Shown piece after piece: positions 1 through 9,424 of a DNA stretch of 64,000 nt. The notes below the pieces were generated by a model. It had not been told where the DNA came from and did no database searches. It saw nothing but the letters and a program-made list of their open reading frames with translations. Position 1 is the first letter of the stretch, and each line of letters opens with the position of its first letter. Source of the stretch: an uncultured Clostridia bacterium (lineage in GTDB: Bacteria > Bacillota > Clostridia > Oscillospirales > Ruminococcaceae); assembly GCA_947627985.1 (NCBI GenBank), contig CANQYD010000004.1:1-64000 (forward strand), given 5' to 3'. The position numbers were made by a program, and so were the translations under genes.

Positions 1-456
1 TGGAAGATAAGAATCTGACCTCTGACTTCTAACCTCTGTCCTCTATGCGACCAACGGGAGCACGGGGGCGAAGCCCCGTCGCGCTTGCGCGACGCGCCGA
101 CGCTGCGCGTCGGCGGTGCGACTTCGTCGCACGGGCTTCGCCCTGCACTCCCCCACACCTCCCGCAAGCCTCTCTCAAACCCTCATGCCTCAAGTCTGCA
201 CCAATCCCGCCTCCACCGCTCGCCGCCCTGAAAGCCACATATCTATCCTCAATACCCGCGCCACTTTCATACACCACTGAGCTAAAATCAGGAGCGGCAA
301 GCCACATCTAAAATTCTATCCCCCATCGCCATCTCCCGCGTCCTGAACAAAAAGCCCTCCCGACAAATCCTCCTTCTGAATTTCCAAAATCTTCATCGCT
401 TAAATTCACCCAAAAGCGGCAAAATAAGTATGAAATTTCTTGGAAAGGAAGATTTT
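1..456. repeat. Intergenic repeat region at window edge
   Basis: No gene is seen here. Positions 14-44 hold a degenerate tract of TCTGACY-like units. Positions 62-146 hold a chain of short perfect palindromes (GGGGCGAAGCCCC, then a GTCGCGC stem, a CCGACGC stem, a GTGCGAC stem, then GGGCTTCGCCC), one member of the multi-hairpin family also seen near 2.0, 15.2, 26.6, 58.1 and 58.4 kb. From 150 to 420 the sequence is C/T-rich and unremarkable. An sleB gene, the usual partner of ypeB, is not present in this stretch. Confidence 0.7.
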
Positions 457-1797
457 ATGAAGACAACGATTTCACGCCGCGGAATTGTGCGGATCGTGTC
501 GTTTTTCCTGTTCGCGGTCGCGATTTTAGGCGCTGCGAACATCATCTATATGACGAAAATAAAAGCCCTTGAGAACGCCGTTCAGGCAGGATATTCCGGA
601 GCCGTCGAGGAGCTTGCGCAGTCCGCCGACGAGATCAGCGCCCTCCTTTCAAAAGGTCGGTATGCCGCGTCTCCGTCGATGATGACGCGGCTCTCAAACC
701 TCCTGATGCAGAGCTCCGGTGAGGCTAAATCAGCCCTTGAAAGCCTTCCGGCGGGGAATATTCGCACCGATAATCTCGAAAAATTTTTCTCGCAGGTCGG
801 AAATTACGCGGTCTCCCTGTCCCGAAAAGCGACGGCGGGAGACGACATCACCGACGAAGAGATCGAGAATTTCAAAGCGCTTTCGGATTGCGCGGACGAT
901 ATCTCCGAAAACCTATGGAAGCTCAGGACGGGTATGCTGACCTCGGATTATCCCATCGCGGAGCTCTTTGAGCAGATCGACGGGGAAACCGGGAAATTCG
1001 TCGGGGACGGTTTTTCGGGGATCGAGGACGGTCTCGACGGCATGCCGAAGCTCATCTACGACGGTCCGTTTTCCGATCATATCATCGACCGCGCGCCGAA
1101 AATGACAAAATACGGCAGGGAGATTTCCGAGGAGGAGGCTCTTGAAAAAGCCGCGTTGGCTATCGGTACCGACAGTTATCGCGTCCTTAGCTGCGAGGCA
1201 GGTGAAGAGGGTAAAATGCCTTCCTACTGCTTCTACTGCGAAGGCGCAAGGTGCGCCGTATCGAAAACGGGCGGATATATAGTTTACTGTATGAAATACC
1301 GTAATGTCCGGGAGAGCGAAATATCCCCCGAAACTGCCGTTGAAAAAGCCGATGAATATCTCAAAAAACTCGGCATTGAGAATATGGAAGACACCTATCA
1401 CGAGTGCTACAACGGCGTCTGCACGGTGAATTATGCATACCGTGACGGCGACATCACCTGCTACACCGACCTCATAAAGGTGGCTGTCGCGCTCGATAAC
1501 GGGGAAGTTCTTGGTTATGACGCGAGAGGATTTTTGGTGAATCATCACGACCGCGACTTTGCCGAGCCGATCTACACCGAGGAAGAGGTCAGGGAAAATA
1601 TCTCAAAAAATCTCAATGCGAAGAGCTGCGGGCTGGCGGTGATCCCGACCGATTCGGTCGATGAGAAGCTCTGCTACGAGCTTAAGTGCACCGCAGATTC
1701 CGGCGAAGACGTGCTGGTCTACGTCAACGCCATGACCGGCGAGGAAGAGGAAATCCTGCTGATCGTGAGGACCGACGGCGGGGTGCTGACCGTTTAG
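457..1797 (+). CDS. ypeB: Germination protein YpeB
   Basis: This encodes a YpeB-family protein of 446 residues. In spore formers YpeB sits at the inner spore membrane and is needed to localise and stabilise the cortex-lytic enzyme SleB. An N-terminal membrane segment follows the basic start MKTTISRRG (about residues 9-28), then a helical region, then repeated PepSY-type domains in the C-terminal half with the typical 'EISEEEALEKA' and 'EEVRENISKNL' entries. The ATG at 457 is chosen over the one at 430 because GGAAAGGAAG lies just before it. No sleB is seen within 450 bp upstream, so here ypeB is either an orphan or the pair is split. The family call is strong; the role in germination is carried over from the family. 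Confidence 0.88.
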   Translation: MKTTISRRGIVRIVSFFLFAVAILGAANIIYMTKIKALENAVQAGYSGAVEELAQSADEISALLSKGRYAASPSMMTRLSNLLMQSSGEAKSALESLPAGNIRTDNLEKFFSQVGNYAVSLSRKATAGDDITDEEIENFKALSDCADDISENLWKLRTGMLTSDYPIAELFEQIDGETGKFVGDGFSGIEDGLDGMPKLIYDGPFSDHIIDRAPKMTKYGREISEEEALEKAALAIGTDSYRVLSCEAGEEGKMPSYCFYCEGARCAVSKTGGYIVYCMKYRNVRESEISPETAVEKADEYLKKLGIENMEDTYHECYNGVCTVNYAYRDGDITCYTDLIKVAVALDNGEVLGYDARGFLVNHHDRDFAEPIYTEEEVRENISKNLNAKSCGLAVIPTDSVDEKLCYELKCTADSGEDVLVYVNAMTGEEEEILLIVRTDGGVLTV

Positions 1798-2599
1798 AGG
1801 GTAGGGGGTAGAAGATAGAGGGTAGAGGCTGTGGATTGAGGATATCTGCGACGGATTTTGCTTTGCGGGGTATGAGGGTGGCGCGGGGGCTGGCTTATGC
1901 TGATGTGCCTCTGAGCGGGGTGAGTGCGGGAGGCGGGGGAGTGCATGGGGGTGTGCGGCTATCGGAGTCTGTAAAAAGGTGCGGGCTGGGTGCAGGGCGA
2001 AGCCCGTGCGACGAAGTCGCACCGCCGACGCTTCGCGTCGGCGCGCTGCCTTCGGCAGCGGGGCTTCGCCCAGTGCTCCCGCTGCCCCCACCAAAGCCCG
2101 GTAGTGGCACCAACCCCCGCCAGCCTTTTATCAAGCCCCGATAGAAACGCCGACCCCGTGCCGAGCCTTCCATCTTATCCCAATCTATGATAGAAACAGC
2201 TTACTCCCTGCTAACTTTGTCCCACCCCCACCCCCAGACCCCCTCCCCCTTTTAGGGGGAGGGGGCTTCGCTCTACTTATAGCTTTGCACAAGGTATACC
2301 GGGGGAGGGGGTCTGCTTTAAATAGCATGAGTTCATTTTCCGGCAGGAAAATGAACGAATACCTTTTACCAATGGGTGGAGAGGGCGGGTTCTCTATTTT
2401 ATTCAATCGTTTGATGCTTTTAGCCAAGGGCCGCGCCGTGTCTAACGGTTAAATGCATAACATCACCTCCCCCTTTTACTCAAGTCAGCGGCATACGTGA
2501 AAAAGCTTCCAAGACAATCCTACACTTCCACCCCTCCCACCTCACTCCCATTTTTCAAAATTGTGTAAATTGCACAAAAAAGTTGCCAAATCTTCTGTA
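1797..2599. repeat. Intergenic repeat cluster, 0.8 kb
   Basis: No gene is seen. The stop codon of ypeB runs straight into a GTAGAGG-type tract (1797-1829). Positions 1991-2075 carry the multi-hairpin element bounded by GGGCGAAGCCC and GGGCTTCGCCC. Positions 2130-2195 match, in reverse, a stretch near 26.56-26.60 kb. Positions 2228-2370 carry a GC-rich hairpin (CCCTCCCCC/GGGGGAGGG) followed by a GGTATTC-type hairpin: TTTAAATAGCATG, then a perfect 11-bp stem GTTCATTTTCC/GGAAAATGAAC, then GAATACCTTTT. The reverse complement of this block is at 14.37-14.50 and 26.38-26.52 kb. Confidence 0.75.
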
Positions 2600-2628
2600 T
2601 TGTCTTTTGTGTCAAAATGATATATAAT
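2600..2628 (+). promoter_or_regulatory. Promoter of the EF-G-like gene
   Basis: TTGTCT at 2600-2605 and TATAAT at 2623-2628 are separated by 17 bp. This is a good housekeeping sigma-factor promoter about 68 bp before the start codon. Confidence 0.7.
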
Positions 2629-2695
2629 TATATTTGACGTTGGATTTTCTTGTAGAATTCCGATAAAACTTTTCACCCCGATAGGAGAGATCATT

Positions 2696-4765
2696 TTGAA
2701 AAACTACGACAGCTCACACATCAAAAACATCGCGCTTGCGGGACATTCCGCCTCCGGCAAGACCTCCGTCGCCGAGGCTCTTTTATACAAAGCCGGCGCA
2801 ACCGACCGTCTCGGCAAGACCCTTGACGGCAACACCGTCTCCGATTATACGCCGATCGAGATTCAGAAAAAATGCTCGATCTACACCTCCCTCTCCTTCT
2901 ACGAGCGAAACGGCTTAAAGGTCAATATCCTTGACACCCCCGGTCTTTTCGACTACGCCAGCGGGCTCGTCGAGGGCGTTTTTGCCGCGGATTGCCTTTT
3001 GATCACCGTCTCGGCGAAATCCGGCATTCACGTCGGCACCAAGAAAGCCTATGACGCGGCGGTCGAGCACAAGACCCCGCATATGTTCGTCGTGACGAAG
3101 ATTGACGACGAGAACGCCAACTTCTCGAACGTCCTGACCGACCTCAAGACCCAGTTCGGCTCGTCGGTATGCCCCCTCGTCGCCCCGATCATCAAGGACA
3201 ACAAGATCGTTTCCTACTACGACCTTCTGGCAGGCAAGAATTATAAATACGACGCCAAGGGCAACCGCGTAGACGCCGGCGAGCCCGATCCTACATACCG
3301 CATCGACGGGCTTTTGGAGGCTATTGCCGAAGCCGTCGCCGAGACCGACGAGGAGCTGATGATGAAATTCCTCGACGGCGAGCAGCTCACCCACGAAGAG
3401 CTCGTGAACGGCGTTCACAACGGCATTATAAACGGCATGATCACCCCCGTCACCTGCATCTCCTCGGTCGATTTGGCAGGAGCCGATCTTCTGATGGATC
3501 AGATCGAAAAGCTCCTCCCGTCGCCTCATGAGACCAAGGGCAAGGTCGCCAAGGATTCCTCAGGAAACGACGTCGCCGTGGATTATGAGATGGACGGACC
3601 GATGTCCGCGTTCGTTTTCAAGACCGTCGCCGACCCCTTCGTCGGAAAGATGTCCTTTATCAAGGTCATGAGCGGCAAGCTTGAAAGCGGCAAGGAGATC
3701 ACCAACGCCACTACCGGCGGCACCGAAAAGGTCGGCAAGCTTATAAATCTCGTCGGCAAGAAGCAGATTGAAGTCCCGTTTGCAACTGCGGGGGATATCG
3801 TCGTCGCGACGAAGATGACAGTAAATACCAACGACACCATATGCGACTCCTCAAGGGTCATCGCATTTGAAAAGCTCAGCTTCCCGAAGCCCTGCTACTC
3901 TGTCTGCGTTAAGGCGAAGTCTCAGGGCGACGAGCAGAAGATTTCCGGAGCCATGCAGAGGATTTTGGAGGAAGATCAGTCCCTCAGCTATCAGCAGGAC
4001 GACACCACCTTCGAGCAGATCCTCTCGGGTCTCGGGGAGCAGCATATCGAATCCACGCTTTATAAACTGAAGAACGGCTTCGGCGTTGACGTCGTGACGT
4101 CGGTCCCGAAGGTGTCCTACAAAGAGACGATCCGCAAAAAGTGCAAGGTCCAGGGCAGGCACAAGAAGCAGTCGGGCGGTCACGGACAGTACGGCGACGT
4201 TTGGATCGAGTTCGAGCCCTGCGACTCCGACGAGCTCGTCTTTGAGGAGAACGTATTCGGCGGCGCGGTCCCGAGAAACTTCTTCCCCGCGGTCGAAAAG
4301 GGCTTGCAGGACTGCATGAAAAAGGGCGTGCTGGCGGGCTTCCCGGTCGTCGGCGTCAAGGCTACGCTGGTTGACGGTTCATATCACCCGGTCGATTCGT
4401 CCGAAATGTCCTTCAAGCTTGCGGCTTCGATCGCCTTCAAGGAGGGCATGAAGCAGGCTCAGCCGGTTCTTTTGGAACCTATCGATATGCTGACCGTCAC
4501 CGTTCCCGACGCGAATACCGGAGATATGATGGGCGAGCTCAACAAACGCCGCGGCAGAGTTTTGGGCATGAATCCCGCCAAGAAGAAAGGGCTTACCACC
4601 ATCGAGGCGGAAATTCCCGAGAGCGAGGTCCACGACTTCGCGATGCTCGTTCGGCAGATGACGAGAGGCGAGGGCGAATTCAGTCTTGAAAAGCTTCGCT
4701 ACGATCAGCTCCCGCAGATGCTTGTCGATCAGGTCATCGCCGAGTACAAGACCGACGAGGAATAA
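2696..4765 (+). CDS. Elongation factor G-like translational GTPase
   Basis: A 689-residue translation-factor GTPase with the full EF-G domain order: G domain, domain II, then domains III-V. Motifs seen are the P-loop GHSASGKT (16-23), switch II DTPG (80-83) and TKID (134-137) in place of the standard NKxD. This deviation and the start MKNYDSSHIKN are typical of the second, EF-G-like paralogue common in Firmicutes, not of the main fusA next to rpsL/rpsG. No ribosomal protein genes are nearby. Translation appears to start at a TTG preceded by ATAGGAGAGA. The exact role of this paralogue (translocation, recycling or other ribosome work) cannot be read from sequence. Confidence 0.85.
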   Translation: MKNYDSSHIKNIALAGHSASGKTSVAEALLYKAGATDRLGKTLDGNTVSDYTPIEIQKKCSIYTSLSFYERNGLKVNILDTPGLFDYASGLVEGVFAADCLLITVSAKSGIHVGTKKAYDAAVEHKTPHMFVVTKIDDENANFSNVLTDLKTQFGSSVCPLVAPIIKDNKIVSYYDLLAGKNYKYDAKGNRVDAGEPDPTYRIDGLLEAIAEAVAETDEELMMKFLDGEQLTHEELVNGVHNGIINGMITPVTCISSVDLAGADLLMDQIEKLLPSPHETKGKVAKDSSGNDVAVDYEMDGPMSAFVFKTVADPFVGKMSFIKVMSGKLESGKEITNATTGGTEKVGKLINLVGKKQIEVPFATAGDIVVATKMTVNTNDTICDSSRVIAFEKLSFPKPCYSVCVKAKSQGDEQKISGAMQRILEEDQSLSYQQDDTTFEQILSGLGEQHIESTLYKLKNGFGVDVVTSVPKVSYKETIRKKCKVQGRHKKQSGGHGQYGDVWIEFEPCDSDELVFEENVFGGAVPRNFFPAVEKGLQDCMKKGVLAGFPVVGVKATLVDGSYHPVDSSEMSFKLAASIAFKEGMKQAQPVLLEPIDMLTVTVPDANTGDMMGELNKRRGRVLGMNPAKKKGLTTIEAEIPESEVHDFAMLVRQMTRGEGEFSLEKLRYDQLPQMLVDQVIAEYKTDEE

Positions 4766-4795
4766 AGGAATAATCTCACAGTATCAATATTTTCT

Positions 4796-4826
4796 GCCCA
4801 TTCGGGGAGACCCGGGTGGGCGGAAG
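4796..4826 (+). terminator. Possible terminator after EF-G-like gene
   Basis: The stretch 4796-4821 folds into a 10-bp hairpin (GCCCATTCGG against CCGGGTGGGC, with two G-T pairs) followed by a weak T run (4828-4831). It is plausible but not strong. Confidence 0.4.
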
Positions 4827-4831
4827 CTTTT

Positions 4832-4911
4832 ATGCATATATGCATTTAATATGCAGGTACTATTCACAAATCCGTGCATAAATCACGTTGATTATCGGCA
4901 GATACTGCATA
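4832..4911 (+). promoter_or_regulatory. Clustered TGCATA repeats upstream of the arg promoter
   Basis: ATGCATATATGCAT is a perfect palindrome at 4832-4845. Further TGCATA or TGCAT copies lie near 4852, 4874 and 4906, ending 37 bp before the -35 box. The arrangement resembles an operator array for an arginine repressor or another regulator, but the half-sites do not match the classical ARG box closely. The link to regulation is inferred from position alone. Confidence 0.3.
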
Positions 4912-4947
4912 AAATATCTAAACTTTTAAAAACCTCTTCCCAAGCCC

Positions 4948-4975
4948 TTGACAACGGGCGGAATGCTGATATAAT
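4948..4975 (+). promoter_or_regulatory. Promoter of argCJBD
   Basis: A consensus TTGACA (4948-4953) and consensus TATAAT (4970-4975) are separated by 16 bp. Transcription should begin near 4982, leaving a leader of only 20-30 nt, too short for a T-box or attenuator. Confidence 0.85.
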
Positions 4976-5012
4976 ATGTTTGATACATTTTACGAACGAA
5001 AGTGTGAAAATT

Positions 5013-5963
5013 TTGAAATTCAAGGTTTTTATAGACGGAGCCGAGGGAACCACCGGTCTTCAGCTTCGCACAAGGCTTTCCGCACATGGGGAAATTTCCC
5101 TTCTTGAGATCGATCCCGACTTAAGAAAAGACCCCTCGGAGCGGCGTAAACTCATCAATCAGAGCGACGTGACCTTCCTCTGCCTTCCCGATGCAGCCGC
5201 AAAAGAAGCGGTGGGATTATGTGAAAATCCGGACACCGTCATCATCGACGCCTCCACCGCTCACAGAACCGCTCCCGGCTGGGTCTACGGCTTCCCGGAG
5301 CTTAGTGAAGATCACAGAAAAGCGATCGCTGCGGGCAAGAGGATAGCCAATCCCGGCTGCCACGCGACGGGATTCATCGCCGCGGTTTACCCGCTGATCA
5401 AGCACGGCGTCGCGCCCAAGGATTACCCCTTCACCTGCCACAGCGTGACGGGCTACTCGGGAGGCGGCAAGAAGATGATCGCCCAATATGAAGACGAATC
5501 GCGCGCGCACGAACTCGACTCGCCGAGGCAGTACGGTCTTGGCTTAAATCACAAGCACCTCCCAGAAATGCAGGTCGTGACGGGGATTTCGGAGCCGCCG
5601 GTCTTTAACCCCATCGTCGCGGACTTTTACAGCGGAATGTGCGTCAGCGTGCCTTTGGTGACGAGATTATTAAACAAAAAAGTCACCCCGGAGGAGCTTA
5701 TTGATATTTATGCCGAGCATTATTCCGGCAGCAGCCTGATCAGCGTTCACCCGGCGCCCGATAGCGGATTTTTGCCGGCAAACGACGTCGAAAAGACATG
5801 CAGATTAAAGATTTTTGTGATGGGAAACGCCGAGCGGATCACCGTGGCTGCGGTATTTGACAATCTCGGCAAAGGCGCTTCGGGAGCGGCTGTGCAGAAT
5901 ATGAACATAGCCCTCGGAATCGGGGATACCGCATATTTGGAAGAAGGAGACAGGCTTTTATGA
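5013..5963 (+). CDS. argC: N-acetyl-gamma-glutamyl-phosphate reductase
   Basis: ArgC reduces N-acetylglutamyl phosphate to the semialdehyde with NADPH, the third step of arginine synthesis. The 316-residue protein is the short (type 2) form: it begins KVFIDGAEGTTG, the nucleotide-binding entry, and has the catalytic cysteine in ANPGCHATGF. The open frame extends much further upstream, but the promoter at 4948-4975 and the conserved N-terminus put the start at TTG 5013 or GTG 5004; neither has a strong ribosome site. It overlaps argJ by an ATGA junction, so the two are translationally coupled. Confidence 0.92.
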   Translation: MKFKVFIDGAEGTTGLQLRTRLSAHGEISLLEIDPDLRKDPSERRKLINQSDVTFLCLPDAAAKEAVGLCENPDTVIIDASTAHRTAPGWVYGFPELSEDHRKAIAAGKRIANPGCHATGFIAAVYPLIKHGVAPKDYPFTCHSVTGYSGGGKKMIAQYEDESRAHELDSPRQYGLGLNHKHLPEMQVVTGISEPPVFNPIVADFYSGMCVSVPLVTRLLNKKVTPEELIDIYAEHYSGSSLISVHPAPDSGFLPANDVEKTCRLKIFVMGNAERITVAAVFDNLGKGASGAAVQNMNIALGIGDTAYLEEGDRLL

Positions 5964-7180
5964 GCATTAAAAGGATAGACGGAGGCGTATGCGCGCCGAA
6001 GGGTTTCAAAGCCGCGGGAATGCACTGCGGTGTGAGGAAAAATCACTCAAAAAAGGACATCGCGATGATCTTCTGCGACGTACCTTGCACCGCCGCGGCG
6101 GTCTATACGCAGAATAAAGTCTACGGCGCGCCGATTACAGTCACGAGAAAAAATATTTCGGACGGCAGGGCGCAGGCGGTCATCTGCAACTCGGGAAACG
6201 CCAACACCGCAAACCTTGACGGCGTCGAAAAGGCGCAGATGATGAGCGATCTCACCGCCAAGGCTTTGGGGATTAAGTCTGAGGATATAATCGTCGCTTC
6301 CACCGGGGTCATCGGTCAGAGCCTCGACATGGAGCCTATCGCATACGGTATAAGCGAGCTGCCGAAGCTTCTTTCCGTGGACGGAGGAAACGACGCCGCT
6401 CAGGCTATCATGACCACCGATACAAAGGTCAAGGAGATTGCTATTGAGACCGAAATAGGCGGGAAAAAAGTGCGCTTCGGCGCGATCTCAAAGGGTTCGG
6501 GAATGATCCATCCCAATATGGCGACGATGCTCAGTTTTATCACCTCCGACGTCGCTATTTCCCATGAAATGCTTCAGAAGGCGCTTCGGGAGATCATCAA
6601 GGACACCTACAACATGATAAGCGTTGACGGCGACACGTCTACAAACGACATGGTATCTGTGATGGCTTCGGGACTTGCCGAAAACGATGAGATCACGACC
6701 GAGGGCGAGGATTATAAAAAGGTCGTCGCGGCTCTTATGGAGATCGGCTTATATATGGCGAAGATGATAGCGGGAGACGGCGAGGGCGCGACAAGGCTTC
6801 TTGAATGCCGGCTCACCGGGGCTAAGGATATTCCCTCCGCGAAAGTCATCGCTAAAAGCGTCATCGCTTCGAGCCTTGTGAAAGCGGCTATGTTCGGCGC
6901 CGACGCCAACTGCGGAAGGGTCCTCTGCGCGATGGGCTACTCCGGCGAGGACTTCGATCCGTCGGGGGTCGCGGTATGGTTTGAGAGCGCGGCAGGCTCG
7001 ATAAAGGTCTGCGAGCAGGGCTGCGGGCTTAAGTTCGATGAAGAGTTCGCCAAAAAAGTCCTCCTTGAAAAGGAGATAGTGATTAAGATCGAGATGGCTG
7101 AGGGAAGCGGCTTCGCGACCGCTTGGGGCTGCGATCTTACGTATGACTATGTGAAGATCAACGGGGACTACAGGACCTGA
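5960..7180 (+). CDS. argJ: Glutamate N-acetyltransferase / amino-acid acetyltransferase
   Basis: ArgJ moves the acetyl group from N-acetylornithine to glutamate and, when bifunctional, also makes N-acetylglutamate from acetyl-CoA. The protein has 406 residues. The self-cleavage site is visible in KGSGMIHPNMATML, where the threonine becomes the N-terminal nucleophile of the beta chain. Its presence means a linear ArgE step is not needed. It is the second gene of the argCJBD operon and starts inside the argC stop codon. Whether it is mono- or bifunctional cannot be decided here; no argA is visible in the window. Confidence 0.95.
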   Translation: MSIKRIDGGVCAPKGFKAAGMHCGVRKNHSKKDIAMIFCDVPCTAAAVYTQNKVYGAPITVTRKNISDGRAQAVICNSGNANTANLDGVEKAQMMSDLTAKALGIKSEDIIVASTGVIGQSLDMEPIAYGISELPKLLSVDGGNDAAQAIMTTDTKVKEIAIETEIGGKKVRFGAISKGSGMIHPNMATMLSFITSDVAISHEMLQKALREIIKDTYNMISVDGDTSTNDMVSVMASGLAENDEITTEGEDYKKVVAALMEIGLYMAKMIAGDGEGATRLLECRLTGAKDIPSAKVIAKSVIASSLVKAAMFGADANCGRVLCAMGYSGEDFDPSGVAVWFESAAGSIKVCEQGCGLKFDEEFAKKVLLEKEIVIKIEMAEGSGFATAWGCDLTYDYVKINGDYRT

Positions 7181-7207
7181 TAAATTACCGAAACGGAGTG
7201 AATTAAA

Positions 7208-8074
7208 ATGCCCGGTCAGCTGACGACTTCTCAGCAGGCGCACGTCCTGATAAGCGCACTGCCCTACATTCAAAAATACACCGGAAAGGTCGTCGTCGTA
7301 AAATACGGCGGCAACGCGATGATAAATCCCGAGCTGAAAAAAGCGGTGATGACGGATATTGTGCTTTTATCGCTCATCGGGGTGAGAGTGGTACTTGTCC
7401 ACGGAGGCGGACCCGAAATCACCGAGACTTTGAAGGCGATGGGAAAAGAGAGCCGCTTTGTAAACGGTCTGAGGTACACCGACGCCGAGACCGCCGAGGT
7501 CGTTCAGATGGTTTTGGCGGGGAAGATAAATAAGGACCTTGTCTCGCTGATATCTCAGTCGGGCGGCAAGGCGCTCGGCTTCTGCGGGCTTGACGCGGGA
7601 ATGATAAAGTGCAAAAAACTTGATAACGGCACAGACTTAGGATTTGTCGGGGACATCACCCATGTCGACCCCACCCCTCTTGCAAACGCAATTTATAACA
7701 GGTATATCCCCGTCGTCGCGACGGTCGGGACCGACGATGAGGGTCAGGTTTACAACATAAACGCCGACACCGCGGCTGCGGAAATTGCGGCGGCTTTAAG
7801 CGCCGAGAATCTTATAGAACTTACCGATATAAGAGGTCTGATGAGGGACGTAAACGATCCCGATTCGCTTATACATGAGGTATCTCTCTCGGAACTTCCG
7901 GGGCTTATCGAGCAGGGAGTCATCTCGGGAGGAATGATCCCGAAGGTGCAGAGCTGCGTCTCGGCTCTTGAAAACGGCGTCAAGAAGGCGGTCATGATCG
8001 ACGGCAGGATCGAGCACTCGATACTCATCGAGATGTTCTCGGACGAAGGCATCGGCACGCTTTTCACAAAGTAA
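7208..8074 (+). CDS. argB: Acetylglutamate kinase
   Basis: ArgB phosphorylates N-acetylglutamate, the committed step of the pathway. The 288-residue protein is of normal length. It shows the amino-acid kinase features KYGGNAM, the glycine-rich VHGGGPEI, and the C-terminal GGMIPKV motif that helps bind ATP. The N-terminal helix before KYGGN (about 28 residues) is the extension linked in the family to hexamers and feedback inhibition by arginine, so feedback control is likely here. It starts 27 bp after argJ with ACGGAGTG upstream. Confidence 0.95.
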   Translation: MPGQLTTSQQAHVLISALPYIQKYTGKVVVVKYGGNAMINPELKKAVMTDIVLLSLIGVRVVLVHGGGPEITETLKAMGKESRFVNGLRYTDAETAEVVQMVLAGKINKDLVSLISQSGGKALGFCGLDAGMIKCKKLDNGTDLGFVGDITHVDPTPLANAIYNRYIPVVATVGTDDEGQVYNINADTAAAEIAAALSAENLIELTDIRGLMRDVNDPDSLIHEVSLSELPGLIEQGVISGGMIPKVQSCVSALENGVKKAVMIDGRIEHSILIEMFSDEGIGTLFTK

Positions 8075-8085
8075 CGGAGGAAAAT

Positions 8086-9258
8086 ATGTCGGTTTTTGAA
8101 GATATTCAATCGGTAGATCAGCAGTATGTCTGCCACAGCTACGGCAGGTTCCCGGTCGCGATAAAGGACGGAAAAAACGCCGTCTGCCACGATTTTGACG
8201 GCAAGAGATACATCGACTTCACAAGCGGGATCGGGGTCAATTCGCTCGGGTTCTGCGACAGCGGCTGGATAAAAGCCGTTACGGAGCAGCTCGGGCGGCT
8301 CCAACATATATCAAATCTATACTACACCGAACCCTGCGGTCAGCTTGCGAAGATGCTATGCGAGAGGACCGGGCTGAAAAAGGTATTCTTTGCAAACGGC
8401 GGCGCCGAAGCCAACGAGGGCGCCATCAAAGCCGCAAGGAAGTATTCCTTCGACCGCTACGGCAAAGGCAGGGATAAAATCCTGACGCTTGTCAATTCCT
8501 TCCACGGTCGCACCGTCACCACCCTTTCGGCTACGGGTCAGGAAGTTTTTCACAACTACTTTTTCCCCTTTACCGAGGGCTTTGAGCATATTCCCGCCGG
8601 CGATTTCGAGGCTCTGAGATCGCACTCGGAGGGGGTGTGCGCGCTTATGGTCGAGCTGATTCAGGGCGAGGGAGGAGTTATCCCGGTCGAGCCGGAGTAT
8701 GTCAAAAAAGCCGCGGAATTCTGCCGCGAAAATGATATCCTCCTGATAGTAGACGAGGTCCAGACAGGCGTCGGCAGGACCGGAAGCCTCTTCTGCTTCG
8801 AGCAGTACGGGATAGAGCCGGATATCGTCACCGCCGCAAAGGGTATCGGCGGGGGACTGCCTTTGGCTGCGGTTCTGTTCGGCGAGAGGACGGAGAATGT
8901 CTTCAACCCCGGCGATCATGCCACCACTTTCGGCGGCAACCCGGCGATTTGCGCGGGAGGCGTCGAGATCGTCAACAGGCTTGACAAAGATTTTCTTAAC
9001 GAAGTTAAGAAAAAGGGAGATTATATCCGCGAGCGGGTCATGAAAATGCCGCACGTTGCCGGCACGAGCGGAATGGGACTTATGATCGGAATCGCCACCC
9101 AGGACGGATATAAGCCCGCGGACGTCGTAAAATCCGGCATTTCCGAGGGCGTGCTGCTGCTGACGGCGAAGACGAAGGTAAGGCTTTTGCCGCCGCTTAC
9201 GATCACTTATGAGGAGATCGACGAGGGACTTGCGGCGCTTGAGAGGGCGCTGGGGTGA
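8086..9258 (+). CDS. argD: Acetylornithine aminotransferase
   Basis: This is a fold-type I PLP aminotransferase of 390 residues that makes N-acetylornithine from the semialdehyde and glutamate. Class III motifs are clear: the aldehyde-side FANGGAEANEGAIK, the aromatic SFHGRT, the cofactor aspartate in LLIVDEVQTG, and the lysine that forms the Schiff base in TAAKGIGGGLPLAA. It lies 11 bp after argB and ends the operon; two hairpin terminators follow. argF, argG and argH are not in this window and must lie elsewhere. Confidence 0.94.
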   Translation: MSVFEDIQSVDQQYVCHSYGRFPVAIKDGKNAVCHDFDGKRYIDFTSGIGVNSLGFCDSGWIKAVTEQLGRLQHISNLYYTEPCGQLAKMLCERTGLKKVFFANGGAEANEGAIKAARKYSFDRYGKGRDKILTLVNSFHGRTVTTLSATGQEVFHNYFFPFTEGFEHIPAGDFEALRSHSEGVCALMVELIQGEGGVIPVEPEYVKKAAEFCRENDILLIVDEVQTGVGRTGSLFCFEQYGIEPDIVTAAKGIGGGLPLAAVLFGERTENVFNPGDHATTFGGNPAICAGGVEIVNRLDKDFLNEVKKKGDYIRERVMKMPHVAGTSGMGLMIGIATQDGYKPADVVKSGISEGVLLLTAKTKVRLLPPLTITYEEIDEGLAALERALG

Positions 9259-9274
9259 GAGAATAGAATATGAT

Positions 9275-9309
9275 GAGGCAGGAGCGAGGCTTCTGCCTCT
9301 TGCTTTTTG
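9275..9309 (+). terminator. Terminator after argD
   Basis: Stem GAGGCAG (9275-9281) with CTGCCTC (9293-9299), followed by TTGCTTTTT. Confidence 0.7.
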
Positions 9310-9319
9310 TGAGGGGACT

Positions 9320-9364
9320 AAAGCTTGCGCCGAGCAATTTCCTAACCTCACGCAAGCTTTTTCT
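9320..9364 (+). terminator. Second hairpin with T-run before the esterase genes
   Basis: AAAGCTTGCG (9320-9329) pairs perfectly with CGCAAGCTTT (9351-9360) and is followed by TTCT. It is a backup terminator, and its 3' edge abuts the next promoter. Confidence 0.55.
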
Positions 9365-9365
9365 A

Positions 9366-9394
9366 TTTACATTTTCCCGAAAATGTGTTAAAAT
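9366..9394 (+). promoter_or_regulatory. Promoter of the SGNH hydrolase pair
   Basis: TTTACA (9366-9371) and TAAAAT (9389-9394) are 17 bp apart, 31 bp before the start codon. Confidence 0.65.
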
Positions 9395-9424
9395 ATCACG
9401 AGAACCTTCCGAAAGGAGAATTTT

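Noticed and set aside
913-1548. Long antisense frame inside ypeB, and similar ones inside argD, abfA, fusA-like, PGM and GH27 genes
   Set aside because: They are shadows of GC-rich coding sequence, with improbable protein composition and no start signals.
4686-5012. Upstream extension of the argC frame into the EF-G-like gene
   Set aside because: It spans a terminator-like hairpin and the arg promoter, and has no homology to ArgC.
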